From NCBI GenBank assembly GCA_013400115.1, contig VXBP01007531.1:1304260-1368259 (forward strand): 64,000 nt of DNA, written 5' to 3'. Source of the stretch: Rhinopomastus cyanomelas. Taxonomy: Eukaryota; Chordata; Aves; Bucerotiformes; Rhinopomastidae. Positions 26,111 to 38,600 of the stretch are shown here, one piece after another. Position numbers and translations under genes: made by a program. Positions within the stretch are counted from its first letter, which is position 1; every line of letters starts with the position of its first letter. A model generated the notes under the pieces. The model ran no database searches. It was given only the letters and a program-made list of their open reading frames with translations, and was not told where the DNA came from.

Positions 26111-28633
26111 CCTCCAGCCAATGCTTTCACTCAGAAACATGCCTGCAGAATGTTATCTTGAGCCCTCTGAGTGAGAAGGGACACAAACAGGTGTCGCCTT
26201 CCTCCAAGGTGACTGTCTCAGCCTTACACTGCAGAGAAACAGGACTGAGAACGTTTGAGGCTCTGCCATGCCCCATACATTGGGGCAAGCATAAAAGACA
26301 GAGAAAGCTGATGAACACTTTCTCTAACAACCATTACTCTGCTGTCCTAAATACAGACACTTTCAAAGCCATCTGCACAGGCTGAGGCCTGGAGCCATTT
26401 TAACTCCAGGACTGTAAATTCCTAGTGGAGATAAAACCTGATTCTTTCCTCCCCCCTCAGGCTTAACTCAGAATAATAGGCACAAGGGTTCTTCTGCTGA
26501 TCTCAGAGCGTTCCATTCAGATTGGCAGGGTTTCGGCTGCTAAAAATCACAATTCCCCAGGAACATTTCGCAGCGCACAACTCGATGCTGGCACAGTACC
26601 AGCAACCCTGAAGATATAATTAGTGCTGTGTAGCCACTGTGACTGTTTTCCTCTTCTGCAGCCCCGGCAGATGGAACACAAACAAAACACATCATCTACC
26701 TCTTTGCTTTTTTTTATTCCACTCATCATCACCAAATGCTTTTTGGACTCTGTATGTTCTCCAAGAAATGGACAGATCAATTCTAAATTAACTTCTCCAG
26801 AATACTTGAGAAATCACAACCAATTTAATAGAGCTCCCTTGGAGAGCTGACACAGGAATACAGGCACAGCAGAACCACAAACAGGCAGAGCACCATGACT
26901 TTTGATGAGTCCTTGTCTTTGGCCACACCAAGCCTAAAGAAGAGGTACCTGTGTGTTACTGCATTCAAAACAACAGGTAAGTTACATAATCATGTTATTT
27001 TTCCTGGTTCATTTAGTACAGAAAAGGTGAGAAGAGCCGAGGCAGACTGAGGTCCCAGTGTGCAGAGATCAGCACCGCAGCAGTTCCAAAAACTGGAAAT
27101 AACGTGTTTGAAAAGGAAGCAAAGACCTACAGGAAAAGGCCTGAAGGGTCTTATGAGTGTAAGAACTAGACATACGCCATACAGTCCCACAGCTCCAGCC
27201 CTGCCTCCAGTGTGCCACTGCCAAATCCATCTGCCAAAGATTTTTGCTTTCTCAGTTTTCCCACCTGAACCCTAAGCAAACTGAACACCAGGTATGAAGA
27301 TACTTCTCCACTACTTAATTGCCTGTCCCACAGGTGCTACTCACACAATGTCCTGCCTGTGCAGAGCTTCAAACTGTCTAATCCTCTTAAGGAAAAAGTC
27401 AATGAAAGGAACCAAATCACACCACCCCTCAATCCTTAGGTCACGCACTTCCACAAGCAAGAGTCAGTTAACCGAAGGGAATATAAAACTGACAAAGTCT
27501 CCATCCATTGCCCAGGATAACTCAAACCATGGTATTTACCAGCCTCCAACATGAGGCACAATCTAAACAACTCCTCTAACCCAGATTTCTGTGTAGGATA
27601 TACTGAAGTTGCTAAGTCTCATTAGTCTACAATTTATGGAACATAAAGACTGCCAAAGCTATATATATATTTGCTAGTTATATTAGAGTCTCATCTTGCA
27701 GAGCTTCTTTCAAGTAAGTGGCTATTCTGAAGCCACCAGAGACTCATACGAAGGACTACTCACAGGAGCAGAAATCTGCATAAGAAAGCTCTTAGTTCAT
27801 AGTCCAAGAATTTAAACTGTAGTTAAAGGTGTCATGGGAATTACAGCACCATTTTAATTAAATGCTATAAGATCCTGCAGACAGATTCAAGATTAGCACC
27901 ATCTGTTTTGGTTTCATTTCACTACATTGTCCTCATGCAGCAACAAAATACCATCTCACACCCTACTCACACCACCACTTACCAGATAAAATTTACATCC
28001 TCTTGATGCACCTCACTAGCAAGGAAGGACATAAGGACAGAGACGGGAAGACAAAAATTGTCTATAGCCACATGTGCTTGTGGGGGAAGCAGACCCGGGC
28101 TGAGAAAACCCCTGTCCCCCATTCCCATCAACATAAAATATTTAGTGACATCTGCCCAAGTCCCTGTCAAGTGAATTGGAAGAGCCAAGGTAAGGACCAC
28201 ATCAAGGAGCAGAGAAGATGGCTTAACTAATAAACCAGTTTTCTGCATAGCTGTGTGTTATCTCCACACTCTGGGAACAATTCCCATTTGGATCCAGAAA
28301 CACTTTAGCAGCAGCAAGGACTGTCACAGGCATTTTCTTGTTTTTTACTCCCAGGTCTGTAACTCTCTTAGTTTGAAAAACCATCTCAACCCTGTGCAGC
28401 CTCCTGAAATCAACTAAGTATTAACATTCCCCTCTATCTCATCCACTTAAAATGGTGGGGAATGTTCTGTGTTCCCTTCCCTCAGGGCTGGTCCCTGCTA
28501 CCCTTAAAGAGGGAGGAACCATGGGCAGTGCAGAAGCTTACTGGGGCAGTGGGGAACCTCACCATGCCCAGAACCAGCCAGGGCTCAGCTTTAACAGAAC
28601 CTTTCTGTTAGGCCAACACTGGCAGACAAGCCA

Positions 28634-28651
28634 GTTAAGGTTAAGGTTAAG
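28634..28651. repeat. Three copies of GTTAAG
   Basis: Three exact copies of a six-base unit lie head to tail in MED13L intron 1. They are not the vertebrate telomere unit. Confidence 0.7.
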
Positions 28652-31013
28652 CGAAGTTCTTCACCCTTCCCTCACACTCCAAATTCAAGAATGGAAAAAA
28701 GCAACATGTTATGAAAAAACTATCTAATTCTGCAATGGGCCTCTCATCATCAACAGAAGTGTGGCATGCCTGCTCAGAGCTCCACGATCAGCTGAGCTGG
28801 GCATCATCCTGCTTAATATGCAACTGCTCAGCTGCACAAAGACATGTTTGCCTTTAATCCCTTCCTTGTATAAGCAGTCAAGTGGCTGGAAAAATGGATA
28901 AAGAACAACCACTAACCGAAAATGAAGGGGGGGGAACCCATTTTTTTTTTTTTTGCTATTCATTTGCCCTTAAAGCCAGCAGCAACCTGAGCCCACTACT
29001 ACCTGGACAACTGCTTGGATTAACCTACCCAGTCTGTAACATGCTACCCTTTCCCTTCCTACCCCTGGAACAAATGATCCCAATGCTGCTGAGCTGTCTG
29101 TGACCATCAATACCATCAGGACACTTCTGTGTCATCTTTTATCTTTGTCAAGTCCCAGTGAAGGATTTAGCTGTAACCCAAATCCTATTATCAGCTATCT
29201 TCCCTATGGACTTCTGTACCTGAGGACACTAGACACTCTCTCAAAACACCAAAGACCAGGAAATAGAGATACTCCTACAATAACCGAGTCCACACAAAAC
29301 ATTACTGGTAGCCACAACTAACAGTATTAGCTGCTGTGTCTGAAAACTAAGCAGGACACAACTGAGACGTTTTCCTCTATGTGATTCTGCCCATGGGGGA
29401 GAGGAGGCAGCAGGAAGATTTAAGAATGTTTAAAAGATGTAAAAGTCAGACTACTCTCAAAAGGAATTTGAGGCAGCAACTAGTAGTGGAAAGTCTAAAA
29501 GGTTTCAAACACTAATGCTCAGATTCCAGCAGTTCTGGCAGATGCAGAAGCTACCAACAAAAGGCTTGAGTGTTAGGCATAAAAAAAAAGGAGTAACCTG
29601 ATAAAGGGCCTAAATTGCTGATATGTATCCCATCAGCCACTGAATTCGAAGTTAAAACACTAAGGTAGAAGAGTAAAGGTAAAGCGTCTAAAGTAAAGCA
29701 TGGGAGAAGGAAGAAGGAGCAGCACAGGCTAACATGCTGAAAGAGAAACAGGACCTTCCTCAAGCCCACCGCAAAAACAGTTTGGCAAAACGAAACTACA
29801 GATTAGAAACTGTTCTGAGTGAAACAGAAGGTGACAGTGAAATTGTCAGGCCACCACGATTCACATGCAGCTCTGCACCTCCATCACTAACTGTGGTTCT
29901 TTTCTCGACACATCAGAAGGAAACCAGAGAAACTGCAGGAATGGTCCAAAACCACCCATTTCATGCATGAAAACCACTCAGGGATTGAGGCTGTTCAGTA
30001 TGAAAGAAGGAAGCTATAAGGGTGTTGCTGGTTGTGCCTTCCAGGCATCAAATTAAATCAGCAGAATGCAGATGGACCAAAGAAAGACGGGACGAACTTT
30101 GTGTCAGGAACATGTTTTTGCACCAGGTCTTTTGGGTCCCTTGTTCTTCTCCCAGAACTGCTGTTAGTAGCTCCTGGAAGCGTCCACATAACCTCCTGAG
30201 CACAAGAAGCCAGAGAACAGGTTTGCAGCACTGACAGCTGCTAACTGGACAAGACTTCAGAGCTGCCCCCATGCCATGTTGCTCAACCAGGCACCATACT
30301 GGCACTTTTGAAATCTTTATCAGCATGTGAAGAACAGCATCAATGACCACCCTCAAAAATAGCTCCTGGACCTGCCACCCTTGAGCACCTATTAAGCACC
30401 CATAAGTGGAACAGGGACTGGCTCCAGAAGCTCAAAATAATTCATTACAGGAGAGCAGCAACAAAAGAAGGAATTTCTGAGATAAGACCTTGAGTTCCAT
30501 GAGTGGCTTTGGGTAGCAGATCTCCGCACCCTGAACTGGTGGGGCAAACTTCAACAAACAGTTCCAAACTGGTGCCTCACTCATCAGCTCTTTTCCACCA
30601 TCACGGCTGTGCCTATGTTCCCCAGGCAGAGCTGTAGGAGGACACTAACAGGCATGGCTGGGAACCAAAGGGCTGAGGTTCAGCCATTACAGGAAGAGAC
30701 ACTTTTGAGTCAAAAGTATTCAAGGCATAAGAACAGGAGGAAGCTGAAAGATGGCAGGAACATCTTCTCAGGCCGCATGTGACTGAAGCTCACGTGAGCA
30801 CTAGCACACACTGGTGCTTAACTGGTTTATGCATCAACAACACACTTGAAAGGGGAAGTGTCCTGCTAGAGTCTCAGCACCACGTGTGAGAAAGGGAAAC
30901 AGCCCATCTGAACAACAAAACCAGTACTGAACAGCTAGGAACGTGGTTGTCAGAGGACACTGTGAGGGAAGATCTACAGGACATCCATGTTCTTGGGGAA
31001 CCTAACTGCCGAT

Positions 31014-31047
31014 CCAACTGGACCCAAGTATCAACCCAACTGGACCC
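31014..31047. repeat. Duplicated CCAACTGGACCC, 22-bp period
   Basis: The twelve-base string occurs at 31014-31025 and again at 31036-31047, about 400 bases before the nearly full-length CR1. It may be a local duplication or part of the element's 5' leader; I cannot decide which. Confidence 0.5.
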
Positions 31048-31574
31048 CCACCCAGTAAAGTCAAGAGACAAAAGTATTTAAAAGAAAGACATGGTGGAGT
31101 TTGATTTGTTCTGGGTGTTCTTATGGGTGGAAAAAAAAAAGTAGAAAAGGTTTACCTGTGTCAGAACTGACTGTACACCAGCGCTGACTTAATCACGGCT
31201 GGAAGCACAGTGCCATCTCCAAGGTAAAAGGAATGGAAAAGATCCTTTTCTTTGAACAAACCTGAGGTCTGGGTGGAGAACAGATATTTCATGGAGCCGC
31301 TAAAAGGTTCCTCTGAGCTCTGTAACACTTCAACTAGTTTCTTTACAAAAGGGATCAATTATGTCTTAACTCCTGAGGAGATGGCTGAGCACAGATAATA
31401 AAATGAGAAGCACCACTGTATACTTCAGAGAGCACACAGCAAAAAACATCGGACCACACAGAGCAGCAGCACGGAGCAGTGACAGAGCCAGTGCCCAGCC
31501 CCTCAACACTAGGTTTTTGGCTGATTAGGATGTCGCTTTAAACAGGGAATCTCAGGGGAGATAAGAGGGAGCTG

Positions 31575-32817
31575 GTGGGGGTTGGAATCCCTTGCAGAAA
31601 AAGCCAAGAAGGAATGTGGTGGGGATCCAGCTGTGGAATCTTTAAATGCAGCGCAACTGGAAGCCACACACAGAGCAGCAACAGAGCCGGCCACTTAAAA
31701 AAGGTGTCAACCCAGCAGCAGAGGAAGACCAGGCTACGGTCACCACTGCACATGGATGTGGGAACCCAAACAGAGGTCCCCCTGCAAGATGAGGCTGTGT
31801 AGGTGACAGGCTGCAGGGAATGCAACAGTCTCTCATTTTTCCCAGGCTGTGTACAGTGCGAGCAGGTAGATTATCTGCTTAACCGAGCAGCACAGCTGCA
31901 AGATGAGGTTGAAAAGCTACAAGCATAAGTAGAAAAGCTCAGGATGATTAGAAAGGATGAAATACAGGTAGACTGGTGGAGCCAGGCTCTGCAGTCTGGA
32001 CAAAAGCCAAATAAGAGACAGATCAAGGGGCCCCAGTATCCTGCACTTCTCAGATGGAAGACAGAAGACCAAGTAGAAGGGATGAATGGAACCAAGTGCA
32101 AGGCCATGGCAGAAGGCAAGCATCCTCCTTGCCTGACTCAACTCCCCAGCTGCCACTGAGAAATAGATATGAGCCCCTCCTGGAAGACAGTCAGTCTAAT
32201 AAGCATATAGAGGACAGGCAACCTATTCTGGAGGTCCTAGCCTAGCGCGGTTGTATAAATTGGAGAGGTCTTCCAGTAATATGACAAAGAAGAAGAGAAG
32301 GGTCCTGGTTATTGAAGACTCACTCCTGAAGGGAACTGAGGGCCCAATATGCAGAGTTGACCCTCACCATATGGAAGTCTGCAGTCTACCTGGAGCCCGA
32401 ATCAGGGCTATCCCTAGGACGCACCCTAGCCTGGTGAGATCAGCTGACTATTACCCACTGCTGATCTTCCAGACAGGTGGGGAGGAAGCTGTATTGCGTA
32501 GCTTGAGGGGAATGAAGAACGATTCAAGGCCTAAGGACATTTGGTAAAAGAACACATTATTATATAAAGGAGTACAAATTATATTCTCTTCATTACTTCC
32601 ATTTTGGGGTGAGAACATGGGCTGGAATAGAAGGATTCAGGCCACAAATGCCTGGCTACAAGACTGGTGCTACAGACAGGGCTTTGCATTCTTTGATGAT
32701 GGCTGGTTTTATAAGGCACCAGACCTGACAAGTACACATGGGAGATGTTTATCTTAGAAAGGAAAAAGTGTTCTGGGGCAGGAACTGGCAGAGCTTATTC
32801 AGAGGGCTTTAAACTAG
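31575..32817 (+). pseudogene. CR1 ORF1 remnant: zinc-finger, coiled coil and SGNH esterase
   Basis: The frame opens upstream of VGTQTEVPL and meets a TAG at 31800-31802. It continues in the same frame with a cysteine motif C-x2-C-x8-C-x2-C (from 31812), then the coiled-coil-like DYLLNRAAQLQDEVEKLQ and a TAA. A frame change near 32060-32150 leads to LRNRYEPLLEDSQSN. The esterase part begins at 32281 with KKKRRVLVIEDSLLKGTEGP; the family motif is GDS, and here the glycine codon reads GAA (32314-32316) while the Asp and the nucleophilic Ser stay. Later blocks WNRRIQATNAWLQDW and GFAFFDDGWF are readable after another break, but the DGIHLS-type catalytic His segment is degraded to THGRCLS. ORF1 ends at AELIQRALN and TAG (32815-32817). 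CR1 ORF1 proteins bind RNA and carry this esterase; this copy is dead. Confidence 0.85.
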
Positions 32818-32856
32818 ATTTGAAGTGGAGGTGGGATTGTTGCTGGGTGTGTACCA

Positions 32857-35676
32857 GTGGGACAAGGCTCTGGACTTGATGAAAATCAGGAGGCCTCCCA
32901 CTGTCACTGTCCTAGTGTGAAATCAGAGCGCTCAGCTCGATCCCTGAAATGCCTGTACGCCAATGGACACAGCACGGGGAACAAGCAGCAGGAGTTAGAA
33001 ATCTGTGTCCAGTCAGGTGATTATGATCTGGTGGCAATTACAGAGACATTGTAGGACAGCTCACATGACTGGAATGTGGTCATGGACAGCTGTGTCCTTT
33101 TCACGAGGGACAGATCAGCAAGGCGGGGTGGTGGAGTTGCTCTTTACCTGAGAGAGCAACTGGAATGCATTGAGTTCTGTCCAGGGACAAATGAAGATAG
33201 AGTTAAGAGTTTGTGGGTGAGGATTAAGGGGCAGGCTGGCATGTGTGGCACTGTCATGGGCATCTATTACAGGCCACCAGATCAGGACAAGGAAGTTGAT
33301 GAGGTCTTCTACAGGCAGCTGACAGCAGCCTCACAGCTACAGGCCCTGGTTCTCATGGGTAATTTTGACTACCCTGATATTTGCTGGAATACCTACTCAG
33401 TCAGCCATCCACAGTTCAGGAGGTTCCTCCAGTGCATTGGTGACAATTTCCTGATGCAAATGGTGGAGCAGCACTGCTGGATCTTGTACTCACAAACAAA
33501 GAGGGTCTGGTAGAAGCAGTGAAGGTTGAGGGCAGCCTTGGTTGCAGTGAACACGAGATGGCAGAGTTCAGGATCTGATGTGGCAGGAACAGAATACCTA
33601 CCCCACAAGCAGAATCACAACCCTGGACTTCATGAAGTGCCAACTTTGGCCTTTTCAAGCAATTGCTAGGGGAAATTGCATGGGACAGGGTACTGGCAGG
33701 TCCCAAGAGTCCCAAGATAGCTGGTTAACATTCAAAGACCATTTCTTTAAGGCCCAAGATAAAAGCGTTCCAACAGGAAAGAAGTCAAGGAAGGGAGCCA
33801 GAAGACCTGCGTGGTTAAACAGGGAGCTGCTCAGAAAACTCAAGAGGAAGAAGAAAGTCTATAGGTCATGGAAGGAGTGGATGGCTACTTGGTGTGATTA
33901 TAAGACTCCAGTGAGAGAATATAGGGATGCAACTAGGAAAGCCAAGGCCTCCTTGGAATTAAACCCTGCAAGAGAGGTCAAGGGCAACAAAAAGAGCTTC
34001 TTCAAATACATTGCAGGTAAAACAAACTAGAGGCAATGTAGGCCCCCTGCTGAATGAGGTGGGTGTCCTGAGGAAAGAGGATACAGAGAAAGAGATACTG
34101 AACACCTTTTCTTCACCTCTGTCTATACTTCTGGGGGGCTGTCCTGATATCAAGCCCCAGATTGCTGAGGCCCCACAGAAAGTTGAGACAAGAGAGGAGT
34201 TTGCCCTGGTTGAGGGGGACTGAGTTGATCAAACTGGATGTACGTAAATCCATGGGCCCTGATAGGATGCATCTGCATGTGCTAAGGGAGATGACAGAAG
34301 TCATTGCTAGGCCACTCTCCATCATCTTTGCTAAGTCATGGGGATCAGGACAGGAATCCAGGGCCTGAAGGACAGCAAATGTTACTCCAATCTTCAAAAA
34401 GAAAGAGGAGGATCCAAGAAATCTGTAGACCAGTCAGCCTCACCTCCATCCCAGGAAAGGTGATGGAACAATTTATCCGTGACACTGTCTCTAGGCACAT
34501 CAAAGACAAGACAGTTATTAGGGACAGTCAGCATGGCTTCACCAAAGGGAAGTCATTCTTGATCAACCTGATAGCCTTTTATGAGGGCATAACCAGATGG
34601 ACAGATGATCGCAAAGCAGTGGGTGTGATATATCTTGACTTCAGTAAGGCAGTTGACACAGTCTCGCAGCCAAACTGATTCAGTGTGGTCTAGGTGACCA
34701 GGTAATGAGGTGGATGGTGAATGGCTGCAGGATAGAAGCCAGAGAGTAGTGGTCAATGGCACAGAGTCTAGTTGGAGGCCTGCATCTACTGGAGTCCCCC
34801 AAGGGTCAGTACTGAGACCATTATTATTCAATCTACTCATTAATGGCTTGGATGAGGGATTAGAATGCACTGTGAGCAAGTCTGCTGATGACACAAAGCT
34901 GGGAGGTGTGGCCAACACCCCAGCAGGCTGTGCTGCCATTCAGTGGGACCTAGACAGGCTGAAGAGCTGGGCAGGGGAAAATTTAATGAAATATATAACA
35001 AGGGCAAGTGTAGTGTCTTGCATCTAAGCAACCCCAGGGACCAGTATAAGCTGGGGACTGACCTGTTGGAGAGCAGTGTAGGAGAAAGGGACCTGGGGGT
35101 CCTGGTGAACAGCAGGATGACCAGGAGCCAGCAATGTGCTCTTGTGGCCAAGAAGGCAAATGGCATCCTGGGGTAGATCAGAACCAGCATGGTTAGCAGA
35201 TCAAGAGAGGTTCTTCTCCTCCTCTACTCTGCACTGGTGAGACCACATCTGGAGTATTGTGTCTAGTTCTGGGCCCCTCACTTCAAGAAGGGCATGGAGC
35301 TGCTGGAGAGAGTACACCACAGAGGAATGATGACGACAAAGGAAGCAGAACATCTCCCTTATGAGAAAAGGATGAGGGAAATGGATCTCTTTAGCTTGGA
35401 AAAAAGAAGACTGAGGGGCAACCTCATTAATGTTTATAATATGAAGGGTGGGTGTCAGAAGAATGGAGCCAGGCTCTTCTCAATGTCATCTGGTGATAGG
35501 ATGAGGGGCAATGGGTATAAGCTAGAACATAGGATGTTCCATATAAATATGTGAAGGAACTTCTTCCCAGTGAAAGTGACAGAGCACTGGAAGAGGCTGC
35601 CCAGGGGGATTGTGGAGTCTCCTTCTCTGGAGATGTTTAAAACCGTCTGGATATGTTCCTGTGTGACTTGGTCTAG
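32857..35676 (+). pseudogene. CR1 ORF2 remnant: endonuclease and reverse transcriptase
   Basis: The endonuclease starts at CLYANGHSTGNKQQELE and reaches DYDLVAITET (Glu at 33043-33045), followed by a TAG at 33052-33054 where the family has WW. It resumes with RRGGGVALYLREQ, LWVRIKGQAG and YYRPPDQDKEVDEVFY, then MGNFDYPDICW, where the family has GDFN, so the Asp/Asn pair is swapped. The catalytic SDHE motif reads SEHE. The linker has ARRPAWLNRELLRKLKRKKK. The reverse transcriptase shows KSMGPDRMHLHVLRE, DSQHGFTKGKSFLINLIAFY, YLDFSKAVDTV (motif A Asp at 34637-34639) and SADDTKLGG (catalytic Asp pair at 34887-34892). The C-terminal part has ERDLGVLVNSRM, LYSALVRPHLEYCV and LFSLEKRRLRGNL. At least six stops or frame changes interrupt it. 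The natural stop is at 35674-35676 after MFLCDLV. Confidence 0.9.
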
Positions 35677-38600
35677 GTGATCCTGCTCCCGCAGTGGGTG
35701 TGGACTAGATGATCTTTCAAGGTCCCTTCCAATCCTTCATGTTCCAATTCCGTGCATATGCACAACCCAAGAGTTCATCCTTCTTTCTGAGAGGCTGAAT
35801 GATCAGGTTTGCAGATCCTCCTCAGAAAGCTTGAACAAGAATAAAGTAACAGCCCATCCTACAAATTAAAGAAGTTGCTTCTTACAGAAGAGCACCCCAG
35901 CACATGAAAACACGACACAGTTATGCTAGCAGCAGAGGAGACAGATTATGCACAAACTTGAGAGTAAATACAGGAATCATCTTTCTGCCCCCAACTTTAA
36001 TGAAGGAGGAAGGAAATGTCAAACATCAGTCATACAATGGACCATCAGACATTTCCCAAGCCAAGTTATCTGACATATGGGGAGGAAAAAAAAACCCTGG
36101 AAGGGGTGAGCTGGAATTCGTTATCAGCAGAGCAGAGCAAACTCTCGCAAACCAAGCTGAAGAAGGCAGTACCTTTCCCTCCCTTACACAACACCTTGTG
36201 TGTAAGAGCTCAGCAGTTGAACACATTTGCACACCACATCTGAGCAGAATTGTGCAGCAGATAACATCATCTTTGCTCACGGTTGTTTTATGCACGTGTC
36301 CATCACAGAGCTGCAACGCAGATCAGACTGACTGCTTAAACAGGTCCTGGCTCAGGCTGGGAAGGCAGAACAATGCAGAAGCACCATAAGGCAGTCCTGA
36401 TTCTTTAACCTCAGGACAATCCTAAGCCATGACACCAAACACAGCTCAAACCATCAGTCAGTATGCCCAAGGGCCCTTGGCCCTTCAAACACCACCTCAG
36501 GAATCCTCTCATATGACTCTTCTTTCATTACGGAAAAAATAAATCCACTACATGACTGGTCATGCAGATCCATTCGACCCTTCTTGCTGCCATTCCTGCA
36601 GAGACAAGAACCCAGCAGCTCCTGCCAGAAACAAATTCGAAGAACTGGGCTCAATATTTTATACGCACGGAAAACTAAATAACCAGGAACCCAGGGCTAG
36701 AAAGCAAACCAGAAGAGCCAGAATAAAGAAATGTAATCAATTAACCTTCTCTGTCAGCAAACACCTTTTTTAATAGAGGTCCCTTGAAACTCCTGTCCCA
36801 TAGCTGGTGGTTATAAGTGCCCCAAGGAACTGAAGGTAGCCCGTGCCTGGTCAGAAGGCGCAGAAATTTTCCTCTATAATTTTGTTTTTCAACCCTCCAC
36901 TCTCATAGAATATTGCATTTTATAAGCAAATATAGAGCTGTAAGAACAGGCAACAACAAGGCACTAAGAAGGCACTTTTCACTCTTTTAACACTAAAAAG
37001 TGAATTAAATGAAGTTTTGCTGAAGAAGCTTCAAACTTCCTTCTCCAAGACATGGACTGTGGTTACATGGCCACTTTGATCTCACTTCAACCCATGCTGC
37101 TGCCAGAACTCGGAGGGAAGAGGGAGAGACAGAGAGGAATTAAGGGAGTCACACAGTTGGCCAGGGAATGAGAAAGAGGAAAAGCTTTTTACTAGGTCAT
37201 TTCCCTGAGCCAGGCTTAAATGTGAGCTTGTGACGCTTTTGGGGTCACCAAGGTGAGGAAGAAAAAATTTAAAAGGGTGAAATCCCACCTCTCACTCTAA
37301 TTAATATTATTTTATTAAACAAGACTAGCACTCTGCACTAACACTGGCTGACAAGCAGAGCCGAAGAAAATTCAGACTAAAAATAAAACAAAAATTACTT
37401 TGAGAAAGCTGCTGACTCTTCTCCATTTCTACATACTGACCTTTGTGTACATCTGCACTCCCCTGCATTAGTCACATCGATGTAAATTTTGCCCCAGGGC
37501 ACGTTATACAACAGCAACACACAGACACCTGAGCGGTGCCTCAGAGAAAGAGCCAAGGGCACTGGGAGCTCGGGTCACGTTTCCATTCGCACTATGGCAA
37601 TTCTGCTCGGAACAGTCAATGAAGCCTCACCGGACTCAGAAAAACCTGAGTAGTTCACTGTCTCTCCAACACTGCCCCTGATGCTGGGGACCTCAGAGAC
37701 AGAGGACCTATTTCAAAGCAGCTCTGAGAGCTTAAAATGAAAGTGGTACAGAAGGTGGGTCTGAGAATGTCCCTATGTAAAACATTCTGTATGAGCCAGT
37801 CTGCTGGATTTACCTGGGGCTGCTGCTGGAAACATCTGTGCACGTTCAAAGCTGGCAAGCTGCTGCAGAACTGAGCACAACTCCCAAATGAGCAGGGGGT
37901 TTTCACTTTACTTGTGTTGCTATGGCACCAACAAGTTGCCAATCCCCCTGTGCTAGACTCTACTCAAAGAGGGGTACTACTCACCCCTGGAACAGCCTGT
38001 GAATGCACAGACCCGAAACGCCACACAAGGGCACTTGTCAGCCTTTAGGCTGCAGACTGAAAGGACCAACCACCTGCTTGGTGTTAGTGGGTTGCCTGTA
38101 GGACCTCAGAAACAGCCTCAAGACAAGGATTTGTAGGACAGCAGTGCAGGAAGTGTGTGGACATCAACTGGTGACCCTCCGCAAGGAAACAACAGAAAAC
38201 TGCTAAATGACACTCACCAACAGACTAGTGCATTCTTGCTACAAGCTGGAATGTTTCAGTCAAACCCCAATAAAAGAGCACTGCCACAGCAAAGATCTGG
38301 GGACCAGGTGGGTAATTCCCTAGGGGGACTGAGGAAAGGTGGAAACACCAGATTAAGCATCATCTACACACACCCCCTCTTATAGGGGGTAACATTTCTG
38401 AACACTTACAGATTCAAAAATAACAGCCTATTAAAATTCCTTCTTCAATTAACACCTGAAGTTAACAGAGTTAACACACTTCACAGAGCTATCTCAGATG
38501 TACCTCAGTTTCTTCCACCAGTAAAATCTAAAGAACCAGAAAGTTTTGAACTTAATTGAAAAGAATTGCATTGTGAAGAAAGTAAGTAGAGGAAAATTTT

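Larger units (their letters stand above)
31440..35757 (+). mobile_element. CR1 LINE, nearly full length, decayed
   Basis: A single plus-strand CR1 of about 4.3 kb carries, in order, a 5' leader, ORF1 (zinc-finger-like motif, coiled coil, SGNH esterase), ORF2 (AP-type endonuclease, linker, reverse transcriptase, C-terminal domain) and a short 3' UTR ending near 35757. Intact CR1 elements are about 4.5 kb, and most genomic copies keep only the last few hundred bases, so this is an unusually long survivor. The 5' limit is uncertain by about 150 bases. Its 3' end matches the nested copy at 59.4 kb and the tail at 10.3 kb, so these belong to one subfamily. It lies in MED13L intron 1, antisense to the gene, and cannot move on its own. 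Confidence 0.93.

Noticed and set aside
35904..36389. Open frame of 161 codons on the plus strand, just after the long CR1
   Set aside because: It is not in the CR1 frame and begins well after the element's 3' end. The translation shows no known motif, and overlapping frames are also open. It is probably chance in intron 1.
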